Below, one piece after another: positions 8,751 through 16,127 of a stretch of 64,000 nt of DNA (its first letter is position 1; every line of letters starts with the position of its first letter). Below the pieces are notes generated by a model. That model had not been told where the DNA came from. It was given only the letters and a program-made list of their open reading frames with translations, and ran no database searches. Source of the stretch: Thermodesulfobacteriota bacterium (GTDB taxonomy: Bacteria; Desulfobacterota; Desulfobacteria; Desulfobacterales; Desulfosudaceae); contig JBFMDX010000004.1 in NCBI GenBank assembly GCA_040753795.1, positions 62,001 to 126,000 on the forward strand, read 5' to 3'. A program made the position numbers and the translations under genes.

Positions 8751-9071
8751 TTACAACCTCCGCGTAAATGTTTCATCCCACCGCTCCGAATCCGGGCGAT
8801 AGGCCGTAACCAGAACGGCTGGTTTATTATAACCCTTTGGAATTCCCCAGACAACATGAATTGCCGATCCCATTCGGTCCCGCTGGAGCAGTAGAACACA
8901 GGGGCCTTTGGAATAGTCCGAATATTCCTCGACCACAACCGCTTCAGGCACACCGGAAATAACTTCCCTTGCAGTAAGCCCATCATCCGCCAGCTCATCG
9001 TATCCGTGTTCAGAGATCCGGATATCCTTATTACGGACCAAAATCTTTATGCGGTTAAGAAATTCGCTCAA
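8751..9071 (-). CDS. DUF4258 domain protein, putative toxin
   Basis: A 106-aa protein with the DUF4258 pattern 'ISEHGYDELADDGLTAREV', then 'EYSDYSKGPCVLLLQRD', 'IHVVWGIPKG' and 'LVTAYRPD'. This is a BECR/RelE-like fold associated with toxin-antitoxin pairs. It starts at TTG (9069-9071) with GGAG 8 nt upstream. No ATG is available at the correct position. The gene is the first of a two-gene unit with the 75-aa protein. The pair is bracketed by the two copies of repeat A, which suggests that it arrived or is maintained with the repeats. Toxicity is inferred from the family. Confidence 0.65.
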   Translation of the reverse strand: MSEFLNRIKILVRNKDIRISEHGYDELADDGLTAREVISGVPEAVVVEEYSDYSKGPCVLLLQRDRMGSAIHVVWGIPKGYNKPAVLVTAYRPDSERWDETFTRRL

Positions 9072-9119
9072 GCCCTTTTCTCCATTTCAGGTTTGAAAAT
9101 ATTGAAGGCATCTATTCTT

Positions 9120-9458
9120 ATTGTGATTCTTCTTTTCCGTCCCTAAAAATATCCCCTGTTTTTGAATTTATCCTGACCGGAAAACCGCTGTCAACGAAAA
9201 AGTCAAATAAAATAAGCATATTAACATACGATATGGCTAATGGTGTTTCCTTTGCTCCACGGAAGGTGATGCCGGGGTGATTCATTCTTCTGATTTGTGT
9301 TTTGATTATAATTTGTTAGCACGAGGTTTCGGCAAAAAGAGTCTTTCGTTCTGGCGGGATTTTGTGCCAATAGGAAGGTTATTCCGCATCCGCTTTTTTT
9401 TCGGAAAAATTGTTACCGGCAATCGGTTAACTGGCGGCCTGAAGGCCGCCCCTACATG
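9120..9458. repeat. Dispersed repeat A, copy 2 (339 bp)
   Basis: Second copy of the block at 7991-8326, in the same orientation about 1.13 kb away. It shares the GAATTTATCCTGACCGG segment, the TTTGCTCCACGGAA segment and the terminal GGCGGCCTGAAGGCCGC palindrome. Together with repeat C copy 1 it fills the gap 9072-9498, in which I see no gene. Confidence 0.85.
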
Positions 9459-9464
9459 TTACTT

Positions 9465-9537
9465 GGTTGACCCGACATTCTTGGCCGACCTTGCTCGTTT
9501 ATGCGGATGCTGAAATCCGCTTTTCTACCTCAACGGA
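9465..9537. repeat. Dispersed repeat C, copy 1 (73 bp), overlapping antitoxin 3' end
   Basis: The segment from GGTTGACCCGACATTC to TCAACGGA recurs at 10658-10747. Its right part encodes, on the minus strand, the last 12 codons of the antitoxin gene ('SVEVEKRISASA' and stop). Its left part is the non-coding 3' flank. Confidence 0.85.
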
Positions 9538-9810
9538 CAGTTTCAGGCCGACACTACGAAGAACGGAGTTCAGGCTTTTTAATTTTGGATTTCCTTGCGT
9601 GGAAAGAATTCGATAAAGATTTTCGCGGTTGAGTTTCGTTTGCCGTGCTATTTCCGAAATGCCCTTGGCATTGGCAACGTCTTTTAAGGCCAATAAAAAC
9701 ACTTCCAGTGAACCATCCTCCAGCGCGGCGTTTAAATATTCGGCGGCTTCAACCGGATCACGAAGGTCTTCCTTGAGATTATTTTCGTATTTTTCCGTTG
9801 CTTTCCTCAT
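9499..9810 (-). CDS. Addiction module antidote protein (HigA-like, HTH)
   Basis: A 103-aa antitoxin of the 'putative addiction module antidote' family. The N-terminus 'EDLRDPVEAAEYLNAALEDGSLEVFLLALKDVANAKG' is followed by a helix-turn-helix 'ISEIARQTKLNRENLYRILS' near residues 55-75. The start at 9810 overlaps the toxin stop as ATGA, the usual coupling for this family. The frame is open upstream to 9891 but that part overlaps the toxin. It should bind the toxin and repress the shared promoter. Its 3' end lies inside repeat C, and a copy of this tail is attached to the methyltransferase at 10710. Confidence 0.8.
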   Translation of the reverse strand: MRKATEKYENNLKEDLRDPVEAAEYLNAALEDGSLEVFLLALKDVANAKGISEIARQTKLNRENLYRILSTQGNPKLKSLNSVLRSVGLKLSVEVEKRISASA

Positions 9811-10142
9811 TTCGTTCTCCGTTGGAAATCGGCCCAATATGCTTGAGCCAACTGAATATCTTTTGGCTGAGATTTTTTTGACCCCCCGCACAGTAACAGC
9901 ACTATGGCCTTCTCCAGCTTTCCATAATAAACCCGGTATCCCGGACCATAATCCAGGCGTAACTCACTGACGCCTTTCCCTACAGGTTTGCAATCTCCAA
10001 AGTTTCCAAGCCTTACACGATTCAACCTGACGCGAATCCGCGCCCGTGCGGATCGATCTTTCAGGGAGTTTAGCCAGCCATGAAATGGATTATCGCCGTC
10101 TTCGGTTACATATTCGAGAAGTTCTATCTTTGAATCATCCAT
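9807..10142 (-). CDS. RelE/HigB-like addiction module killer protein
   Basis: A 111-aa toxin of the 'addiction module killer protein' family (RelE/ParE superfamily). Features are 'NPFHGWLNSLKDRSARARIRVRLNRVRLGNFGDCKPVGKGVSELRLDYGPGYRVYYG', with the conserved 'ELR..YGPGYRVYY' core near residues 62-74. The family toxins cleave ribosome-associated mRNA. It is the first gene of the pair, with the antitoxin following through an ATGA overlap. No Shine-Dalgarno is visible. A -35/-10 pair lies immediately upstream, so the message may be almost leaderless. Confidence 0.8.
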   Translation of the reverse strand: MDDSKIELLEYVTEDGDNPFHGWLNSLKDRSARARIRVRLNRVRLGNFGDCKPVGKGVSELRLDYGPGYRVYYGKLEKAIVLLLCGGSKKSQPKDIQLAQAYWADFQRRTK

Positions 10143-10152
10143 GATTACGATA

Positions 10153-10181
10153 ATTTTGTAGCTTTAAAACAACTATGTCAA
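10153..10181 (-). promoter_or_regulatory. Promoter of the addiction module
   Basis: TTGACA at 10176-10181 and CAAAAT at 10153-10158, spaced by 17 bp, on the minus strand and ending 10 bp before the toxin ATG at 10142. The transcription start would fall only a few bases before the ATG. The antitoxin is the expected repressor. Confidence 0.45.
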
Positions 10182-10232
10182 GCGTTTTGTTCCGGCGGGT
10201 CTGTTCAGAAAAATCGCCCGGAGCATCCTCCC

Positions 10233-10295
10233 TCATAGCTCCCCGAATTCCGTGCGGCTGATGATCTCATCCTGCAGCGGTTTGCCAAGGTCCGT
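10233..10295 (-). pseudogene. 3' remnant of a glycyl radical enzyme gene
   Basis: The minus strand reads T-D-L-G-K-P-L-Q-D-E-I-I-S-R-T-E-F-G-E-L-stop, matching the last 20 residues of the intact glycyl radical enzyme ending at 11518, with about eight base differences over 63 bp. Homology stops abruptly upstream and there is no start or rest of the gene. It is the tail of a second, lost glycyl-radical-enzyme copy. It lies within 10143-10709, a 567-bp gene-free stretch that otherwise holds the addiction-module promoter and repeats B and C. Confidence 0.85.
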
Positions 10296-10478
10296 TTCCA
10301 GGCAATGGCCAATTGCCGAACTTCCTTTTTAGAGCGTCGTCCGCCACGTCCAGAAAGGCTCTTAATTCTCATTCAAATCGCTTCCTGAATTCCCGCTTGG
10401 CTGTTTGTTAATCCTGCCTTAGTACATGATGGCTTAAATACGATGACGTATTTTTGTTGCTTTTATGAATGTAGTGCC

Positions 10479-10604
10479 AGCATACGAATTTCCCTCGCTC
10501 GATGTGAAATTAATGGCATAAGATATTTCTCACAGGCCCCCCCGGCCCGATTCCTCCATCAGGACAAAAGAGATACGAGAAAAGAGTATCATGGCACCGA
10601 AATC
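10479..10604. repeat. Dispersed repeat B, copy 2 (126 bp)
   Basis: Second copy of the sequence at 8366-8490, in the same orientation. It shares the ATACGAATTTCCCTCGCTCG start, the poly-C run and the AGTATCATGGCACC end. It is followed at 10631-10650 by the same GGCGGCCTGAAGGCCG palindrome core that ends repeat A. Confidence 0.8.
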
Positions 10605-10657
10605 CAAGCCGTTCCCTCCGTAACATGTTAGCTGGCGGCCTGAAGGCCGACCCGACA

Positions 10658-10747
10658 GGTTGACCCGACATTGTTGGCCGACCCGACATTCTTGGCCGAC
10701 CTTGCTCGTTTATGCGGATGCTGAAATCCGCTTTTCTGCCTCAACGG
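10658..10747. repeat. Dispersed repeat C, copy 2 (90 bp), with internal 18-bp duplication
   Basis: Copy of 9465-9537, extended by a tandem duplication of an 18-bp unit (10662-10679 and 10680-10697, differing at one base). Its right part has become the 3' end of the methyltransferase gene, supplying the codons for 'EKRISASA' and the stop. Homology to copy 1 ends at 10747. Confidence 0.8.
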
Positions 10748-11495
10748 AGGGCCGCTCCATCAGCGCGAACACGCCCCAGCCCAGGTATTCACGCGTGTAG
10801 GCGGCGTAGCGCTCGGGTTCCGAGGTCAGTTTGGCTCGAACCTCTTTTGCCAACTCGTCGTCGGGATTGGCGTCAAGCCATCGGCGCATGGTGAGCCACT
10901 TGGCCGCCTCGTACCTGTCCCAGCCGTCCTGGTCCGCCAGAACCATTTCCACGACGTCGTAGCCGAGGCGGCCGAAAGACGCGAGAAGTTCCGGAAGCAG
11001 GAGAAAGTCGGAGATTGAGCCGGCCAGACACCCCCTGGCAACATCATCCGTCGGCGGTAACTGCCGCCAGTAGGGCTCGCCGATGAGGATGATCCCTCCT
11101 GGGCGGAGGCTCCGCGCCAGAAGCGCGATGGTGCCTACGACTCCCCCGGCGATCCAGGTGGCGCCGACACAGGCTGCCACACCGGCCTTCTCGTCGGAGA
11201 CGAAGCCGGCGGCGTCGCCATGGATGAACTTGACTTGATCGGCGACACCGAGTTCTTCAGCACGCAGTTTTGCTTGCTCGGTGAACAACCGGCTCATGTC
11301 GATGCCGGTGCCGATGACGCCGTAATCGCGTGCCCAGGTGCACAGCATCTCCCCCGAACCGCTGCCGAGGTCGAGCACGCGGGTCCCCGTTTCCAAGCGC
11401 AGCGCCTCGCCGAGAGTGGCGAGCTTTTCGGGTGTGAACGGATTATGGATGCGGTGAGCACTTTCGGTGATGTTGAAGAGCCGTGGAATGTCCAT
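10710..11495 (-). CDS. Class I SAM-dependent methyltransferase with replaced C-terminus
   Basis: A 261-aa small-molecule-type methyltransferase. Motif I is 'VLDLGSGSGEML', followed by 'GIDMS' and 'FIHGDA', and 'GGIILIGEPYW' is post-motif III. Start 11495 was chosen for AAGGAG 10 nt upstream, and the frame is open further to 11555 inside the preceding gene. It lies 22 nt after the glycyl radical enzyme stop and is probably co-transcribed with it. The last 12 residues ('SVEAEKRISASA') are not methyltransferase sequence. They are a copy of the tail of the addiction-module antitoxin, brought in with repeat C. The native stop is therefore lost. Whether the protein still works is unknown, since the catalytic core is intact. 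Confidence 0.75.
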   Translation of the reverse strand: MDIPRLFNITESAHRIHNPFTPEKLATLGEALRLETGTRVLDLGSGSGEMLCTWARDYGVIGTGIDMSRLFTEQAKLRAEELGVADQVKFIHGDAAGFVSDEKAGVAACVGATWIAGGVVGTIALLARSLRPGGIILIGEPYWRQLPPTDDVARGCLAGSISDFLLLPELLASFGRLGYDVVEMVLADQDGWDRYEAAKWLTMRRWLDANPDDELAKEVRAKLTSEPERYAAYTREYLGWGVFALMERPSVEAEKRISASA

Positions 11496-11517
11496 TGCGG
11501 AAAAGCTCCTTCTTCCC

Positions 11518-14016
11518 TTATATCTCTCCGAATTCCGTGCGGCTGATGATCTCATCCTGCAGGGGCTTGCCCAGGTCCGTGAACAGGGCTGAATAGCCGG
11601 ACACCCGCACGACCAGGTCTTTGTAGTCCTCGGGGTGAAGCTGGGCCTCTTTGAGGGTCCGGTTGGAGACCACGTTGGGCGAAAGCTCCATGCCGCCTTC
11701 GGTAAAATAGCCTTTGATCAGGGCCACCATCTTGTTGAGCCGCTCCTCGCCGGCAAACAGGGCCGGCGACAGCTTGATATTGACGGCCAGGCCGTTGGAA
11801 ATCTTAGAGTGATCCAGCCGGGACACGGACCGCAGCACGCCGGTGGGCCCTTTTTTCTCCGTGCCGTTGGACGGGGAGAGGCTGTTGGAGACCGGCTCGC
11901 CGGCCTTGCGGCCGTTGGGCAAGGCGCCGATATAAAGGCCCTCCAGCACGTGCATGCCGTAAGAGAAAAAGCTCGGCCGGAAGGGACCGTTGCGGATGGA
12001 GCGTCTGGCCGTCACCTGGTCGCAGAAAAAAGCGCACACCTCGGCCGCGATAGCGTCGGCGCCCGGGTTGTCGGCGCCGTATTTGGGCGCCTGATGAAGC
12101 AGCCGCTGGCGGAACACCTCCTGGTTTTCAAAATTGGCGTCCAGCATGTCGAGCAGGGCCGGCATGGTAAGGAGTTTCCGGTCAAAGACCATGTCCCTGA
12201 CCGCGGCCAGGGAATCCACGGCCGTGCCCAGGCCCCGGCCGCTGATGGAAGCAAAATTATATTTCGCCCCGCCGCGGGTCATGTCCCGGGCATTGTCCAC
12301 GCACCCGGTCAGGGTGGCGGAAATATAGGGGTTGTGAAACTCCCTGCCGTACACCTCGTCCTTGAGGTTCACTGCCCGGGCCACGGTATCCACCATGAAG
12401 GCCACCTGCTGTTTGAAGGCGTTCATCAGGTCGTCAAAAGTCGTAAACTTTCTGGCATCGCCGGTGGCCGGGCCGATGCGCTTGCCCATGACCCGCAGCC
12501 GGCCGTTGTTCAAGGCCATTTCCACGGCCGCGGCCAGGGAGATGTCGTTGCCCGAGGTGCAGCCGAAAGTATCGCCGTCGCCGGTGGGCTCCACGCACCC
12601 GATAACACCATAATTGCGGGCCTCGGCGGTCGGCATGCCGCAGCATTCCAGGGCCCGGACCACCATTTCATCGTTGAACAGGGCCGCCCCGGAAGTGCGG
12701 CGAAAGGTGGCCAGGGCTTTTTTCCAGAACCAGTCCGGATTTTTTTCAGACAACCGGATGGTGAAGCTGTTGCCCAGGGATTTAACGTTGGCAAAGGCGT
12801 CCAGGATGATGCCGGACAGTTCGTTGGCCGCGTCCCGGCCGTCGGCATCCACGCCGCCCACGGTGGGTACGCAGCTGTCCGAGCCCAGCTCGTTGCCGGT
12901 ATTCTTGCCGACATAAGGCAGAATCATGAGATTGGCGGCGCACTTGATCAGCAGCTCTTCCATGAGCCGGAGGGCCTGATCGCCGGTCAGCGTGCCGGCC
13001 GCCTTGTCCTGCGCGTACCAGGGATAAAGGTACTGGTCGAAACGGCCGATGGCCAGGATGCCGACCATGCCGTGGGACACCAGTCCGCCGACCAGGGTCA
13101 GCCACATGGCCTGCACCGCTTCATGAAAATTCCGGGGCGGATTCATGGGCACGTGCCGGCAGCGGTCGGCCATGGCCAGGAGCCGGGCTTTGTTTTCCGG
13201 GTCGGGGGACGCGGCTGCCTTGTCCGCGGCCAGGGCCGCGAAACGGTTGGCCAGGACCTCAATGGCTTCACAACTGATGATGACACCCTCCAGAAAACCG
13301 GCGCCGTCCGCGTCGTTTTCCCGCCGCGCCTGTTCCAGCCGCCGTTCGGCCCGGGCCTTTACCCCGGCAAACCCTTCGGCCAGAATATTGCGCAGTCCCA
13401 GAATCAGATGCCCCTGCACGTCAAACACGTTCATGACCATGGCCGGATTGTTGTGCAGCACTTCCTGCATTCCCTTCAGGGCGTATCCCAGACCCGTTCC
13501 CGGTACGCCGGTAAATTTTCTCAATCGGCCCAGGTTCAGGGCTTTTTTACGTTTGATGAGACTGAAAGGATTGATGGCCGGTTTGAAGTCCAGGCCGTTA
13601 ACCTTCCAGGCGGTTTTCTTGCGGTCCCGAACGGTCCGGCCTTTCCAGTAGGGCAGGATGTCCTGCTCCAGAATTCTGCGGTCTTCGGGGTCGATGTGAA
13701 ACGGCTGGCGATTGCGTTTGAGCAGCGGGTCCAGCTCCATGTCCAGAATGACGTTGACGTCCCCGCGCTCCACGGGCAAGACCACGCCCAGTGTTTTGCT
13801 GGAGCGGTTGCCCGCGATCTGCTCGCCGTCCAGGAGGTAGAGCGCCATATGCGACAGGGTGTGATGCAGGGCCCTGGCGGCCCTGATGGAGGGGTGTTGG
13901 CCTTCGGTTTGACGGAAACTTTCCGTGTAATATTTTGCCCGCTCAAGGCAGATTTCGTAGTCGGCGTTGAGGATCAGGTCTTTATAACATTGATTGAAAG
14001 GATGGATGTCGGTCAT
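11518..14016 (-). CDS. Glycyl radical enzyme (pyruvate formate-lyase / diol dehydratase family)
   Basis: An 832-aa oxygen-sensitive radical enzyme. The active-site cysteine is in 'GVIGCVEPTG' (about Cys474) and the radical glycine in 'RVSGYSA' (about Gly807). 'GCVEP' is the form seen in diol/glycerol dehydratases, choline and arylacetate lyases and related enzymes, not in pyruvate formate-lyase itself. The substrate cannot be assigned from sequence by eye. The ATG at 14016 matches the family N-terminus ('TDIHPFNQCYKDLIL'). An alternative ATG at 14052 adds 12 residues. Neither has a strong ribosome site. No radical-SAM activase is in the window, so activation must come from elsewhere. A remnant of a second copy lies at 10233. 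Confidence 0.9.
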   Translation of the reverse strand: MTDIHPFNQCYKDLILNADYEICLERAKYYTESFRQTEGQHPSIRAARALHHTLSHMALYLLDGEQIAGNRSSKTLGVVLPVERGDVNVILDMELDPLLKRNRQPFHIDPEDRRILEQDILPYWKGRTVRDRKKTAWKVNGLDFKPAINPFSLIKRKKALNLGRLRKFTGVPGTGLGYALKGMQEVLHNNPAMVMNVFDVQGHLILGLRNILAEGFAGVKARAERRLEQARRENDADGAGFLEGVIISCEAIEVLANRFAALAADKAAASPDPENKARLLAMADRCRHVPMNPPRNFHEAVQAMWLTLVGGLVSHGMVGILAIGRFDQYLYPWYAQDKAAGTLTGDQALRLMEELLIKCAANLMILPYVGKNTGNELGSDSCVPTVGGVDADGRDAANELSGIILDAFANVKSLGNSFTIRLSEKNPDWFWKKALATFRRTSGAALFNDEMVVRALECCGMPTAEARNYGVIGCVEPTGDGDTFGCTSGNDISLAAAVEMALNNGRLRVMGKRIGPATGDARKFTTFDDLMNAFKQQVAFMVDTVARAVNLKDEVYGREFHNPYISATLTGCVDNARDMTRGGAKYNFASISGRGLGTAVDSLAAVRDMVFDRKLLTMPALLDMLDANFENQEVFRQRLLHQAPKYGADNPGADAIAAEVCAFFCDQVTARRSIRNGPFRPSFFSYGMHVLEGLYIGALPNGRKAGEPVSNSLSPSNGTEKKGPTGVLRSVSRLDHSKISNGLAVNIKLSPALFAGEERLNKMVALIKGYFTEGGMELSPNVVSNRTLKEAQLHPEDYKDLVVRVSGYSALFTDLGKPLQDEIISRTEFGEI

Positions 14017-14145
14017 GGCGGCTTTCTTCTGCTGAAGGGATTCAAAACACATACATAATCATAATACCATGCCTGTTGATTTTGTTCCATTGCCATTCCC
14101 GGCGGATCAAAGATGAAAGGCGGAATCCGGCGCAAGGGTTTTGCG

Positions 14146-14175
14146 TTGACATTTTTTATTGTTCTGCCCTATAAA
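14146..14175 (+). promoter_or_regulatory. Sigma-70-type promoter of the MerB-like gene
   Basis: TTGACA at 14146-14151 and TATAAA at 14170-14175, spaced by 18 bp. It lies about 70 bp before the MerB-like ATG at 14246, which has AAGGAGG upstream. It is divergent from the glycyl radical enzyme. No MerR-type operator dyad is evident between the two hexamers. Confidence 0.6.
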
Positions 14176-14245
14176 AATTATCGTACCGATATTGCAACGC
14201 TTTCAACCAGGCTGACGGCCATTTATTCAATAAGGAGGCCCCCTT

Positions 14246-15088
14246 ATGGCAACGCTGTCCGATACCGCCCTGCAGGTTCGAAAAACCCTCATGGACCATA
14301 TTCTGGCCCACGGCACCTGTCCTGCCGTGGCGGAGCTGAGCCGGCGGCACAATATGACCGTGGAGGCCATGTCCGCCATCCTTCATGACCTGGAAGCGGC
14401 CCTGGTCGTCGCCCTTCAGACCGAGGCCCACGCCCGGCAGGAGACGTTTCAGGACGAACCCGTGGACGGGGGGCTGCCCAAGGCCGGCGAAATTTTTTAT
14501 GTGCGGCCGTTTGCCGCCTTTAAAAATCACTACCGGATCAGCGTGGACGGGGTGCAAAAATGGTACGGCGAATGCGCCGTGGAATGCTGCGGTATCTCAT
14601 CCATGTTTCCGGGAAAAGAGGTCGTGGTGGAGTCGCGCTGCCGTCAGACCGGCGAGCCGGTCCGGCTGGTCGGCCGGGACGGAGCGCTGATCAATTTTTC
14701 GCCCGCCACCCTGGTGGTGCACTTCGGCTTTCCGTTGCGGAAGCTGCCCGATAATGTCGTGGGCTGGTGCGATTTTAACAGCTTTTTCGCTTCCGAAGCC
14801 GCGGCCCGGGATTGGCAGAACAATCATCCCGGCGTCAAAGGTGCCCTGCGGGACCCGGAAACCACCGCCCGGTTTGTCGGCATCGTGGCCGAGGGCCGGT
14901 TGGATTACGACTACAAGCTGACCCTGCCCCTGTCCAGGATGGTGTTTCAACCCCGCCGGCACGGATTCACCAAACAGATCCCCGGCCTGGGGTTCCATTT
15001 TTTCGATCCGTTTTTCCTGCCCACGCCGGGCATGCTGCTGTCCATGCGCCGCCACGGTCTGAAGCCGTTTATGCGCATCACCTTCTGA
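14246..15088 (+). CDS. MerB-like (organomercurial lyase family) protein with Asp-to-Glu change
   Basis: A 280-aa protein of the alkylmercury lyase family. The N-terminal winged-helix-like segment (residues 5-60) is followed by the catalytic region 'WYGECAVECCGISSMFPGKEV.VESRC' (106-132) and 'VVGWCDFNSFFAS' (171-183). Cys110 and Cys175 align with E. coli MerB Cys96 and Cys159. The catalytic Asp99 position is Glu113, followed by two extra cysteines (114, 115). MerB would split carbon-mercury bonds. The Glu may be compatible or may mark a different activity. No merA, merR or merT lies nearby, so a mercury role is not supported by context. The start has AAGGAGG 8 nt upstream. Confidence 0.7.
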   Translation: MATLSDTALQVRKTLMDHILAHGTCPAVAELSRRHNMTVEAMSAILHDLEAALVVALQTEAHARQETFQDEPVDGGLPKAGEIFYVRPFAAFKNHYRISVDGVQKWYGECAVECCGISSMFPGKEVVVESRCRQTGEPVRLVGRDGALINFSPATLVVHFGFPLRKLPDNVVGWCDFNSFFASEAAARDWQNNHPGVKGALRDPETTARFVGIVAEGRLDYDYKLTLPLSRMVFQPRRHGFTKQIPGLGFHFFDPFFLPTPGMLLSMRRHGLKPFMRITF

Positions 15089-15095
15089 TGCCGAA

Positions 15096-15608
15096 TCAGG
15101 CGCCTTCGCCGACGGTCTTGAACTTCTCTTTGGGCGCGCCGCAGACCGGGCAGTTATCCGGCGCTTTCTTGTCGCTCACATACCCGCAGACCTGGCAGAC
15201 ATAATAGGCGCTGACCTTGTCCTTGATGACGTCGTAAATGGCCCGTTCATAAAGCTTGGCGTGATAGGACTCCGCGTCCCGGGCATGGCTGAACACCTGG
15301 GCCGCGACGGTTTCCCCTTCGTCCTCGGCGTCCTTGATGAAATCCGGATAAACGTTTTCGCTGACGGTTTTTTCCCGCTGAAAGGAATTTTCCAGGTTGG
15401 TATCCGTGTCCTTGACGACCAGGTCCTTGACCAGGGAAAGCTGTCGGGTGGCATGAACCCGCTCGGCTTCGGCAATGGCCCGGAACAGCAGGGCCATCTG
15501 GGGGATCTCTTCCTGCTCGGCTTTTTCGGCATAGGCGAGCAGCCGGAAATAGGCCTTGGCTTCGCCGACAAAGGCGGTATACACATTGCTTCTGGTTTTT
15601 TCTTTCAT
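15096..15608 (-). CDS. Rubrerythrin
   Basis: A 170-aa rubrerythrin. The N-terminal four-helix diiron domain shows 'GEAKAYFRLLAYAEKA', 'AEAERVHA', 'DAEDEGE' and 'DAESYHAKLY'. The C-terminal rubredoxin-type domain (about residues 136-165) has two CxxC pairs, 'CQVCGY' and 'CPVCGA'. It reduces hydrogen peroxide using electrons passed through the rubredoxin centre and is typical of anaerobes. It is downstream of and 8 nt from the ABM-domain gene, forming a two-gene unit. It converges with the MerB-like gene, whose stop is 7 nt away. Confidence 0.95.
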   Translation of the reverse strand: MKEKTRSNVYTAFVGEAKAYFRLLAYAEKAEQEEIPQMALLFRAIAEAERVHATRQLSLVKDLVVKDTDTNLENSFQREKTVSENVYPDFIKDAEDEGETVAAQVFSHARDAESYHAKLYERAIYDVIKDKVSAYYVCQVCGYVSDKKAPDNCPVCGAPKEKFKTVGEGA

Positions 15609-15616
15609 CGCGCCTC

Positions 15617-15916
15617 CTATGTTTTAGACCAACCGACCACGTATTCCTCGTAAGTGGCCGGTTCTTCCAACAGGATGTCCAGCTCGGCGTCCAGTTCCCG
15701 GCGGCGTTCGTTTTTTTGCCACTGGTGCCAGGAATCCAGACTCTGCCACGTTCCGATGACCAGCATCCGGCACGGATCACCCGGCCGGGTCAGGGTTTCA
15801 CCGGATATGTAGCCGGGCTGGGTCAAGGCCGCCCCCCGCAGGTTGTGCAGCAATTCGATGACTTCCGGGGTGAACTCCTGTTTAAAATGCCTTTTGATGA
15901 GGATTTTCGCCAGCAT
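15617..15916 (-). CDS. ABM-domain (antibiotic biosynthesis monooxygenase-like) protein
   Basis: A 99-aa dimeric ferredoxin-like protein of the ABM superfamily. Features are 'MLAKILIKRHFKQEF' at the start, 'GYISGETLTRPGDP' and 'IGTWQSLDSWHQW'. Family members range from quinone monooxygenases to haem-degrading or stress proteins, so the activity cannot be named. Pairing with rubrerythrin suggests an oxidative-stress role, which is inference. Start 15916 has GGAGG 6 nt upstream. A TATAAT lies at 15930-15935 without a recognisable -35, hinting at activator-dependent expression. Confidence 0.75.
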   Translation of the reverse strand: MLAKILIKRHFKQEFTPEVIELLHNLRGAALTQPGYISGETLTRPGDPCRMLVIGTWQSLDSWHQWQKNERRRELDAELDILLEEPATYEEYVVGWSKT

Positions 15917-16127
15917 GAAACACCTCCGTATTATAAGGTAACCTCGTTTCATGATCGTTTGAACCAACGGGCCGCTGAATATGTTTTAACAAAGGCCCCG
16001 CCGCGAATCAAGCAAAACGTCCCGGCCTCGTGTTTTGCGGAGGTTGAATTCTTTTGACATCATCGGCGGCCATGGATAAACTTTTTCATCAACCGGATAT
16101 CTCCTTATCCGTTGCGGGGAGGCGGAA

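Noticed and set aside
7957-10709. Possible CRISPR array or insertion sequence in the repeat zone
   Set aside because: Repeats are long (73-339 bp), few and irregularly spaced, with no spacers of uniform length, no cas genes, no transposase and no terminal inverted repeats.
11635-14058. 807-aa open frame on the plus strand opposite the glycyl radical enzyme
   Set aside because: It is the antisense of a clear family protein with active-site motifs. Its translation is low-complexity (Gly/His/Gln/Val-rich) and has no domain. GC-rich genes commonly leave such shadow frames.
14146-15088. Reading the MerB-like gene as part of a mercury-resistance operon
   Set aside because: No merA, merR, merT or merP nearby, no MerR-type dyad in the promoter spacer, and the catalytic Asp is changed. 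Kept only as a family assignment.
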